Shown piece by piece: positions 54,623 through 64,000 of a DNA stretch of 64,000 nt. The stretch is from assembly GCA_964019055.1 (NCBI GenBank), contig OZ025220.1:1008334-1072333 (forward strand), read 5' to 3'. The DNA is from Anthopleura xanthogrammica (lineage: Eukaryota > Cnidaria > Anthozoa > Actiniaria > Actiniidae). The position numbers and the translations under genes are program-made. Positions within the stretch are counted from its first letter, which is position 1. Each line of letters starts with the position of its first letter. The notes beneath the pieces were generated by a model. That model was not told where the DNA came from. It made no database searches and was given only the letters and a program-made list of their open reading frames with translations.

Positions 54623-57600
54623 TTGTGCGCCGCCAAAATAGTTACCAAAATCAATGAAGGTGATCAAGCTTTAGACTTAGTTAAGTGACCCTCATCACAA
54701 TGTAGACGGGACAATAATATTGTCAAACTAGTTTAGGTGACTGACTACTTTAGCAAGGAATAATTACAAAATATTCTTAGAAAGATATTTTACACAGAAT
54801 TAAACGCTGATTCCAAAAATGAAAAGAAAGATCGGGTGTCCAGAGCTCGTTTTTGAGATAATGAATTTTGAATATGACCATCTTGACAAAACTTCGAAAG
54901 AAAATTGGCGGAAATCAAGCTTTGAATACAAAAATTCATAACTCAAAAATTAAAGAAGCTCTGGAAGAAATGTTCTCAGGACATCTACTTTAAACATTAT
55001 TTTTTAAGACTAATTAAAAAAAATTTAAAACAAATTAAAAATAAGCTAAAAATTCAGCTTCTTTTTAGCTCAATCAACCGAACTTTCCCAAAAAATAGAT
55101 TTTTACTTTTTGTTTTAGGAAATTCAAAGAAAAAATAGAGTTCCGTGCAAAATTTTGTTTTTTTGCCCTGTTGAACTTCAAAACGTGTATGGTTCCTCAT
55201 TGAGCGCGCGCACATCGTGGGCTCGAATTGAACGTTCAAAAGTAGTCAGTCACCTTAAGAAATGCATTCAGGGGCATTGTCCACAGTTTTTCAAAAACTA
55301 TTTTAGATTTAATTACGCGGTACATAGTACACCTGTACTAGGCAGAGTACCATGATTCATTTGCCAAAAGTTAGAACTGAAATGGCCAAAAGATCTTTTT
55401 GGATAAGGTTGTTAGGTTGTTAGGTTGTTAGGTTGTTAGGTTTGTTAGGTTGTTAGGTTGTTAGGTTGTTAGGTTGTTAGGTTGTTAGGTTGTTAGGTTG
55501 TTAGGTTGTTAGGTTGTTAGGTTGTTAGGTTGTTAGGTTGTTAGGTTGTTAGGTTGTTAGGTTGTTAGGTTGTTAGGTTGTTAGGTTGTTAGGTTGTTAG
55601 GTTGTTAGGTTGTTAGGTTGTTAGGTTGTTAGGTTGTTAGGTTGTTAGGTTGTTAGGTTGTTAGGTTGTTAGGTTGTTAGGTTGTTAGGTTGTTAGGTTG
55701 TTAGGTTGTTAGGTTCTTAGGTTCTTAGGTTGTTAGGTTGTTAGGTTGTTAGGTTGTTAGGTTGTTAGGTTGTTAGGTTGTTAGGTTGTTAGGTTGTTAG
55801 GTTGTTAGGTTGTTAGGTTGTTAGGTTGTTAGGTTGTTAGGTTGTTAGGTTGTTAGGTTGTTAGGTTGTTAGGTTGTTAGGTTGTTAGGTTGTTAGGTTG
55901 TTAGGTTGTTAGGTTGTTAGGTTGTTAGGTTGTTAGGTTGTTAGGTTGTTAGGTTGTTAGGTTGTTAGGTTGTTAGGTTGTTAGGTTGTTAGGTTGTTAG
56001 GTTGTTAGGTTGTTAGGTTGTTAGGTTGTTAGGTTGTTAGGTTGTTAGGTTGTTAGGTTGTTAGGTTGTTAGGTTGTTAGGTTGTTAGGTTGTTAGGTTG
56101 TTAGGTTGTTAGGTTGTTAGGTTGTTAGGTTGTTAGGTTTGTATAATTGTTGAGTGTGGAAAGCTGGGTTGCTTCGGTTGGGATTTGCTCAATGAGTAAA
56201 TAGTTGGTTTTATGGTTATTTGGATTCACAAAGCCTTACACCAATGTCTTTTCACTCTCTATCATTAGTATTGTTATTGGAGTACAAGGTTACCTCTGCA
56301 AACATTTGTGCGTCAAGTCCCACTGTACTTACTACCTCATCTGGAAAATTTTCAAGCCCAAACTACCCAAACAACTATCCTAATAACACGATCAAAACCT
56401 GGAAGATCGAAGCTCCAGTTGGTCGGGTGATAGATCTCTATTTTACTACATTCTCACTGGAAAGATCAAGCTCTTGCCAGCATGATTACGTAAAGATACG
56501 TAATAGTTGTGGCGAAACTGTTCCCATGGCAGTCTATTGTGATCATACAGCCAGACCTCTAACATCTACCAGTAATGTCCTGTGGGTTGAATTTCGAACT
56601 GATTTATCTTTCACCTATAAAGGATTTCAAGCCATATATAAAATAAGTGAGTAAAACCTTTATTACCTGATAAAAACAGACAAACAGCCAAACAGACAAA
56701 CAGACAAACAGACAAACAGACAAACAGACAAACAGACAAACAGACAAACAGACAAACAGACAAACAGACAAACAGACAAACAGACAAACAGACAAACAGA
56801 CAAACAGACAAACAGACAAACAGACAAACAGACAAACAGACAAACAGACAAACAGACAAACAGACAAACAGACAAACAGACAAACAGACAAACAGACAAA
56901 CAGACAAACAGACAAACAGACAAACAGACAAACAGACAAACAGACAAACAGACAAACAGACAAACAGACAAACAGACAAACAGACAAACAGACAAACAGA
57001 CAAACAGACAAACAGACAAACAGACAAACAGACAAACAGACAAACAGACAAACAGACAAACAGACAAACAGACAAACAGACAAACAGACAAACAGACAAA
57101 CAGACAAACAGACAAACAGACAAACAGACAAACAGACAAACAGACAAACAGACAAACAGACAAACAGACAAACAGACAAACAGACAAACAGACAAACAGA
57201 CAAACAGACAAACAGACAAACAGACAAACAGACAAACAGACAAACAGACAAACAGACAAACAGACAAACAGACAAACAGACAAACAGACAAACAGACAAA
57301 CAGACAAACAGACAAACAGACAAACAGACAAACAGACAAACAGACAAACAGACAAACAGACAAACAGACAAACAGACAAACAGACAAACAGACAAACAGA
57401 CAAACAGACAAACAGACAAACAGACAAACAGACAAACAAAAGTGATTTTACAAAATCCATGTGTACCTGTGCTTGGTTTCCACCTAAGCTTCTCTTGTCC
57501 CAGACGTGGAGGCACACACATAGACACTCATTCACACAGTTCATAAGTAACCATACTGAACTATACTATCCACTTTGAGAAACGAATCTCTTTTTTTCTT

Positions 57601-60600
57601 CAAAATATCTTTAACAGATTCCGCCGCAAGTAAACTGCTTTCCTGCCCTCGTCCATCAGACAACTCAGCTAACATTGACTACTGCCTTGTTGGAGGGCAA
57701 GTCAAGTGCTGCAACATAGACGACACAAATTGCAGGGTCAATAAAATACTAACAGATAAAAGTGGAACAATAACAAGCCCTGGATACCCCAATAACTACC
57801 CTCATGGAACAAGATACCTGTGGAAAATCACGGCACCTGAGGGTTACGTGGTGCAGATAAACTTCACGACATTGATAACCTATCACGTGTCATCATGCTC
57901 CAACGCACATTCCAAATGTAATTGTGACTACGTTCATGCACTTGACGGTCCTTGTCCGCTTTACAACTTTGGTACTAAATGGTGTGGAGGCTGGTCGTCG
58001 CGAAACTTATACCCAAGTTTCACAACTACAGGTCGACACATGATAGTATTCTTCAGATCTGACTCGTCAAAAAATCATGTTGGCTTTGTAGCACACTACA
58101 GAAGGGGTAGGTAGTCTCTGAGTCATTAGTGAACATAAAAAATTCCGATACGATGTCATGAAATTATAGCAAGTAAGAGATTGTCTTGTCCGCATTTCAA
58201 TCTCATGATGCATCATTTTCACGTCATCCGTGGAAAGCGCTATTAACACGTTTCTGTAATTCTTCTCTTCTGTAATTAATGAGAAAGACTTGCTCAATAC
58301 AAATTCAGTAAATGTATTTAGAAATTGCACTGCTACTAGGTTCAATATCTAAATATAGACCCCTTGCAGCACGTCGGAATGCAGCTCAATTTGGAGAGCA
58401 AAACGTAACAATAGGTTCCAATTCTCAGGAGATTGAAATTATTTTGTTTTGCCCTCCAAATTGAGATGCTCTGACGTCACTTGCAAGGGGTCTGTAGGCC
58501 TAATGCCATAATCATCGGGTTTGTATCAGATATACAACCCGATGAATAACTATTTTTAGGAACTTTTAAACATCAGACTGCCGAGAAAAGAGTCAATAGA
58601 GAAGACCGAGGTTGGATTTCTGTGTGCGTGAAAGTAACATAAAGAAATAGAGAGAGAAAGAAAAATAAAAAGAGAGCAGAAAGGAAGAGAGAGAGGAAAG
58701 CAAATGAAAGCCAAAGCTTTTTTAATATATATATTTCTCTCATATAACTTCTAAGTTTTAACAACAACAAGTTTTAACGATGATAATAATTTGAACCGTT
58801 AATTTGATTGACAGCACTGAACTGCAGCGGTGATAAACCCATATCCTGTGTAACCAATGGTAAAGCTTCGTGCTGTCCACGTGATGCAACTGTTTGTGTC
58901 AGCGGTACTTCAACAAGAAGTCATTGTCCACGTGATGGAGATCCTGGAAACTACACTGGTTGTTGTACTGTAAATGGATCCCCGTCATGCTGTCCTGGTA
59001 AGTGTTACACATACAACTTCAACATGACACCTGGGAAAAACGTTTGCGCATGCGTAACATTTTGAGGACGTGACGTCACATTAGCCTTTGTAAACATGGC
59101 ATTTTCATGGCTTTTCGCCGGTTTTTGTAGTTTGCTTCACAAATTCGTAAAACTTAAGGAAATTCGTTGAAACTTAGTGTTGTTACTCTCAGTATATCTT
59201 GACAATTGTTTTTTCGACGTAGTGTAAAAGTATACCAAAGAAATTTTTAGTATACTGCGAGAAAAAAATATTTGAAAAAGATATTTAAGTCTTGGAGTTA
59301 CGTAATTCTCACTTTACAACTTTTTTCTATCGTAAAGTCAAATAACGATACAAAATGTTTTGATATTTTGCGATATCATAATTTTGAGAATTGAAATTTT
59401 CAGGATTATTAGTCATTCTGAGGTTGAGAAAAAAAGCTGCGTTGAGTTGGCATTGCAGTGCATTGTGGGACATTTTTAGGGGACATATTTCCAAGATGAT
59501 GAATGTTTCGTTCCCAAAAACAGTCCAACAATGCACTGCAGTGCCAGCTCGCTTCCATAACTTCAGAAAAAAATATTCCACTGTATTATGAAGTGTAACC
59601 TGCAATCTATGGTCTACAAATGAGGCAAGAGTATTTGACTTGTAAAGAATGACTGTAGTTGGAAATTATTTGCCTCCCTCATCGCCATTTTTTACATTAT
59701 TTTGAAACATTTGTTTACTTTTCTGAAGTCCTTCAGTCAAGCAACAATATAAGCTGCCCACGTTCTTCAGACAACCAAGCCTTCCTTGATGTTTGCTCGA
59801 GTAGAGGCCAGCCAACCTGTTGCAACAGAAACCTTCCAGTTTGCAAATACGATAACCTTCTAACAGCCCCTAGTGAAACTATTACCAGTCCTGGTTACCC
59901 ATCGAGTTATCCATATAACTCGGTGGTTGTTTGGAGAATCACAGTACCAGAAGGTTACCTTGTGCAATTAAATTTTACAATGCTGAAAGTCGAAGGCGGG
60001 GCTGGCTGTCCATACGACTTTGTAGGCGTACGAGATGGACCTTGCTCTAACATTGTTAGCAAAACGTGGTGTGGAACTGTATGGCAAAGACTACCAAGCT
60101 TTATATCAACGGGGAGACATCTTCAGATGTTTTTCAAATCTGATTCATCAAATAATCATAATGGATTTGTTGCACTGTACAGAAGAGGTAATCATCATTA
60201 ATAATCTATTTCATACATACTTGTCGCCTGCAAGTAAAATCACGTGATGTGATTGAATTTTGGACAAAGAACAAAGAAAATATATTAAATGACGACCATG
60301 CATGACTTAAAGTAAATAGACTTTTGCTGTTAACCAGTTCAGTTTTAATTATTATTAATAATAATAATAATAATAATAATAACAATAACAATAACAATAT
60401 TGGTGATAACGACAATGACCGTCATAAAAAATAATGATAATAATCATAATATTAGTGATGATCAGGTTAATGATGCTAAACAATAACGTAATACTGATAT
60501 TATTTTTGGATGATTCCTTTTATTACAGCACTGAACTGCAGCGGTGATAAACCCATTTCCTGTCTAACCAATGGTAACCCTTCCTGCTGCAAACACGAGG

Positions 60601-63600
60601 TAACTGTTTGTGTCAGCGGTACTTCATTAAGAAGTCATTGTCCACGTCATGGAGATCCAGCAAACTACACTGGTTGTTGTACTGTAAATGGATCCCCGTC
60701 ATGCTGTGCAGGTAAATGTTATGGGGAAAAAAGGACCTGGGGAGAACACATTGTATATAATATTACGCTACCCCACATTACGTCATTTTACGTCATTTCA
60801 TATCAAAAGCCAGGTTGCGTAATAATCAAATCAAACGTCACTTTTTTGGCTGTTATTTTAGACTCAACAAGTTTGGTGTATTCAGTAATAATAATAAAAA
60901 ATAGTGATAATGATAATGACCGTCATAATCATAATGATAATAATGATAGCGGAGTGGATTTTTCATGGCTCAGTGTCATGTACCACCACAGGGTTCCCGC
61001 TTGATTTCAAAGCAAAACTCGCAAATGCACAAAAAATATTCGCTAACAACAGCAATAATTTAGTCAAAGATGGATCAAGATGTAATGTATGCTAATTTAT
61101 GCATACGTAGTTAGATACCTCGTGTAGAAGGGTTACCTCACTTATACAAAGTACAATATATGACATGGTGCCAGGATAATGGAGCATCTCAAAAGCATTG
61201 GACCTCTAAGTCTCGAAGGCAATGTGGCAGAAAACTGGCGACGATGGATTCAACGATGGAAACTCTATGTCGTTGCCAGCGGAGCAGACAAAAAACCCGA
61301 ACCAACGCAATGTGCGATATTTTTACACACCAACACAACTGTTAATGGGTCGAGTTGCAAGAACAAACATTCCAACCTCACCCAAATTATTGTATCCAAA
61401 GATTGTTACAGATGCACGTGATCAGTTAAGAAATTGTCAAGAAAAGCAGAAATTCTTCTATGACAAGCAAGCAAAGAAACTTCCAGTTCTTAACAAGAAT
61501 GACACTGTACGCATTGAAAGAAACAAGAAATGGATTCCGGCAATAGTTACAGCCAAAGCAACGACCCCAAGATCATTCGTTGTGACCACACCCAATGGTC
61601 AGGCATATCGCCGAAATAGACGACATATCATAAAGACTAGTGAAGACCCACCTGACATAACTGGACCAATACCAGACCTACCCAATGAAGTTGGACCCGA
61701 AGTCAACATTGACAGACCAACTCAAATGCTACCCTTACCACATGGTGATGATGGAAGCAGTGGACCTGATCCTACACTCAGAAGATCATCAAGAATCAGA
61801 AGACAGCCAGCATGGTCTAAAGACTATCACATGTAACACTTCATAGACATTGTTAAGGATTGTTAAAATGTTATACTCACAAACTTTATATTGAGTTATT
61901 TGAAACACTAACTTTGTTCCCAAAAGAAGGGAGATGTAATGTATGCTAATTTATGCATACGTAGTTAGATACCTCGTGTAGAAGGGTTACCTCACTTATA
62001 CAAAGTACAATATATGACACTAGAGGTATTTTTTCTTATTTTTTCTTAAAAGTGTGATTGATTTATGAATGAAAGAACAGAAGGCACATCTGTTTTAAAT
62101 TTAAAGGAAAATAAATGTTCTTCTTTAACGAAAAAAGATTTTATACGAAGCATTTCGTAGTTGAAAGCTCATAAGAAAGTTGCCTAAATACGACCAGAAA
62201 AACTTGGTTAATAGTATTTCAGTTCCGTAGAAAGCTCTCCATAAAAAATACAGTCCGCCGAAACGCCGAAATAAATATTGACAAAATTTTGCTTCGGCCA
62301 ATATTGACAGAAAAATTGAGCTTGGACCGTGGTTGTTTTTTTTGTTTTTTTTACTACATTTTACATTTTTTTTCCATCTTTATCTTCATTACTAGCAACA
62401 GCAAAGCGATATTTGAAGCTTTGAAGGTTTTGTTTTTCGCTTCCATTTATTTAGCTTTTCCACTTATTATAATTACGCAAAATAAGCCTTCATTACCTTC
62501 GCTTTTTTTTAGGGAAATGATCTTGTTAAACCTTACAATAAATCTTTCGCTCCGTCGTTAATTAAAAAATAAATTCAAGAAACGTTTCGAAGGCCAATTT
62601 CTGACAAAAAAAAATTCGAATAAATCTGTCTCATATTTCTGCACATGAGATTCAATGGAATGTAAGAATTGAAACAAACTCTATGGGAGATTTCATGGAA
62701 TCTTTTTTTGACGTCACAACCTCGCGCGAGCGGTTCGCTGGCCGTCAAATTTTATTGGAATGCTATGCAAATTTAGTCTTTTTTCTTGAAATGGGATTGA
62801 AAAACAAAAACTCAAAGCGTCAAATATCACTTTTCTCGTGCTAGTAATGAAGACAAAGATGATCAAAGTGTAAAATGTAGTAAAAACACCAAAAAACAAC
62901 CACAGTTCAAGTATTTCTGTCCAAATATCTCAATATCTCAAAATGGCGACCCTCTTTTGTATTACCGTATCGAGAGTTTTACGCATTTTTGTGTCGATTT
63001 TTTTAGGAAATCTTAGTTAACATCAATGAATGTACCTTCTATGAAGTGTTTTCTATCGAACTGAAGGACTATTTTTTCAATACAATCAAGTTTTTCTGGT
63101 CTTTAGGCCACTTCTTCTCAGAGCTACAACCACAAAATAGTTTCGCAAATCTTCTTTCGGTTAAGACGAAAAATTGATTTGGTTAACTTAAAGACAGACA
63201 TGACTTCTGTGCTTTCAGTGATAGCTCAAACGTGCTTTTCGCTTTTCGAAAATAATAAAATGAAAACCCCACAAGTATTTTAAACTTATGTTTTTTGCAA
63301 AATTCTATGGACTTTACAAGAACAAATTTGCCGTCTCTTCCAACCAGGACTGACAAAATTTGACGGCCAGCTTCTATTTGCCACCGGAAATACGTCACGC
63401 GTGAAACCTCCCATACATTTTGAAAACTTTTGCCGAAAAACATTCATGAAAGTCGTTCACTTTCCGACCTTAAAATATCTTTTAGGATAACAATTGCTTG
63501 ATGACATTATTTTTTCTATACAGGAAATACTGATTTATTAACTATTTTTTCGAATTGAATAAGTGTTCTGCTGCTTTTAATTTTCATTTGATTTTTCCTA

Positions 63601-64000
63601 CTCATAAAACCACCAGGAGAATCGGTCACGCTGTTTTGTAACGCCATGTCACACTGTCACGCATTTACTACTCCTTTTGCTCGAAAAATTGAACTGTGAG
63701 CTCCGCTTTTGGGCAGTGCCTAAGTACAACGATGATAATAATAATGTTTTGGACGGTTGTATTTATTCACAGTACCGAGGTGCAGTGGTGATACGCCCAT
63801 CTCCTGTGTAACGAATGGTATCCCTTCTTGCTGTCGACGTGATGCAAGTGTTTGTGTCAGCGGTACTTCAGTAAGAAGTCATTGTCCACGTCATGGAGAT
63901 CCTGCAAACTACACTGGTTGTTGTACTGTAAATGGATCCCTGTCATGCTGTGCAGGTAATTATTATAGATAATTATTATATCTCATATTACACACGTCTC
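51895..64000 (+). CDS. Gene D: CUB protein with multiple full Cys modules (3' end beyond window)
   Basis: Exons: 51895-51934, 56269-56646, 57618-58106, 58815-58997, 59729-60187, 60529-60711, 63773-63955, then continuing. 1915 nt so far, ~638 aa, no stop. The first five exons have exactly the gene B lengths (40, 378, 489, 183, 459) and closely similar sequence: MEGKVCSVPFLLL+[14 protein letters not shown]1 ([13 protein letters not shown]), Cys head plus CUB2, 10-Cys module, CUB3. After CUB3 come two more full 183-nt modules ([14 protein letters not shown] and [14 protein letters not shown]) where genes A-C have the half module. All visible junctions are phase 1. The anchor exon is not in the window, so whether D is anchored or secreted is open. 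Intron 1 contains a LINE and long hairpins; the intron before the last module contains a deleted gypsy copy. Confidence 0.82.
52566..53640 (-). mobile_element. 5'-truncated LINE (CR1/jockey-like RT C-terminus)
   Basis: The minus-strand frame 53572-53021 (about 183 aa) contains LVKRVCCHIRDPATRQLLY, TLVRPRLEYASNLWSPH, IENIQRWATKFIL and YFPRAIALWNGLPTNF, the typical thumb and C-terminal region of CR1/jockey-group reverse transcriptases. The catalytic domain is missing. The 3' side ends in short TTTAG repeats (TAAAC on the element strand) at 52563-52580. It lies antisense in gene D intron 1 and is absent from gene B. Confidence 0.85.
54068..54105. repeat. 38-bp perfect palindrome
   Basis: Centred on CACGTG (CTTTATATAAAGACACAC and its complement). 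Outer arms CATTAGTATTC and GAATACTAATG extend the hairpin to about 54056-54122. Confidence 0.8.
54278..54359. repeat. 82-bp perfect palindrome within a larger foldback
   Basis: The left arm starts TATTGTTGTGGCCTATAATT and is an exact complement of the right arm, with no loop. An outer pair, AATAATCCATACTGTAATCT near 54221 and its complement near 54400, encloses it, giving a ~200-bp foldback element. The GTCTGAAGATCGC sequence at 54430 relates it to the hairpin cluster at 6336-6880 in gene B. Confidence 0.85.
54577..54616. repeat. (TA)n microsatellite
   Basis: About 40 bp of TA, at the position homologous to the (TA)n hairpin cluster of gene B. Confidence 0.9.
55406..56139 (+). repeat. 8-bp minisatellite AGGTTGTT, gene D intron 1
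   Basis: About 92 units, with one extra base near 55441 and two AGGTTCTT units near 55715. Same position as in gene B (7618-8029) but longer. Confidence 0.96.
56674..57439 (+). repeat. 8-bp minisatellite ACAGACAA, gene D intron 2
   Basis: About 95 units starting 28 bp after the CUB1 donor, with one ACAGCCAA unit at the start. It ends 178 bp before the CUB2 exon. Frames on either strand are artefacts. Confidence 0.97.
58359..58492. mobile_element. MITE, CCCCTTG...CAAGGGG family, copy 6
   Basis: Orthologous to 11290-11424; the ends ACCCCTTGCAGCACGTC and GACGTCACTTGCAAGGGGTC pair well. It is followed by the same TTCATCGGGTTTGTAT hairpin as gene B. Confidence 0.7.
59448..59546. mobile_element. 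Foldback element in gene D intron 4
   Basis: Orthologous to 14001-14099, with the same TGGCATTGCAGTGCATT arms. A segment upstream (about 59032-59340) with AAACGTTTGCGCATGCG is an inverted relative of 27241-27460 and is absent from gene B. Confidence 0.6.
60350..60385. repeat. (AAT)n microsatellite
   Basis: Short ATTATT/AATAAT repeat in gene D intron 5, followed by AACAAT units. Further AT-rich imperfect repeats lie at 60880-60950. Confidence 0.8.
61081..62019 (+). mobile_element. Internally deleted gypsy copy with identical 85-bp LTRs
   Basis: The LTRs 61081-61165 and 61935-62019 are identical by eye, TG...CA. The primer site (TGGTGCCAGGA, one change from the full copy) and polypurine tract (AAAAGAAGGGAGA, 61922-61934) are kept. 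The first ~50 codons of gag (from ATG 61179) join the last ~170 codons of pol near 61330, out of frame; about 3.2 kb is missing. Both deletion edges in the full element share TTACACACCA, present once here. Flanks CAAGA and CTAGA agree at 4 of 5 positions. It lies sense-oriented in a gene D intron. No protein of the enzyme core remains. Confidence 0.92.
62297..62935. mobile_element. MITE-like element with ~120-bp imperfect inverted arms
   Basis: The left arm has GACAGAAAAATTGAGCTTGG, ACTACATTTTACA and CTTCATTACTAGCA; the right arm (about 62815-62935) has the complements TGCTAGTAATGAAG, TGTAAAATGTAGT and CAAGTATTTCTGTC. The centre is unrelated and non-coding. Sequence 62936-63770 is unassigned intron. 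Confidence 0.6.

Overview
The window is eukaryotic: AT-rich DNA with GT/AG introns, CUB-domain exons, retrotransposons, many small inverted-repeat elements and very long minisatellites. CUB genes and this mobile-element mix point to a marine invertebrate, most likely a cnidarian (coral or anemone type). That is inference; no species marker was found.

The backbone is a head-to-tail, plus-strand array of paralogous genes for secreted, probably GPI-anchored CUB/cysteine-rich proteins. I assembled the models by hand from splice sites and they close in frame. Gene A (654-2819) is the 3' half of a gene. Gene B (5877-15603) is complete: 7 exons, 565 aa. Gene X (25629-26379) is an orphan pair of 3' exons. 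Gene C (31696-48072) is complete: 7 exons, 578 aa, with a second copy of its first exon at 28922. Gene D (51895 to beyond the window) is 5'-complete with 8 exons visible. The shared plan is a signal-peptide exon, CUB1, CUB2, a 10-Cys module, CUB3, a half Cys module and a hydrophobic tail exon. Gene D instead has at least two more full Cys modules after CUB3. Every internal exon up to the half module starts and ends in phase 1, so modules can be duplicated or lost without breaking the frame.

The array grew by segmental duplication: 1-14750 corresponds to 37030-60200 once insertions are removed. Each gene-to-gene spacer is homologous and ends in the same CCAAT-rich promoter block before the next signal exon. 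Three introns each carry their own 8-bp minisatellite at the same place in the paralogs: AGGTTGTT before CUB1, ACAGACAA between CUB1 and CUB2, and GGGTTGTT/GGGTTGGT before the tail exon.

Mobile DNA: a 7.8-kb terminal-inverted-repeat transposon (40010-47822) sits inside the minisatellite of gene C's last intron. It carries a two-exon, SAP-containing, DDE-type transposase-like gene with one in-frame stop. A full-length Ty3/gypsy element with 88-bp LTRs lies at 17755-21935 (minus strand). An internally deleted relative with identical 85-bp LTRs lies at 61081-62019. There are also 5'-truncated LINE ends (50.2 and 53 kb), a decayed cysteine-peptidase-like element (12.1-13.5 kb) and more than a dozen foldback/MITE elements. 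No rRNA, confident tRNA or CRISPR was seen.
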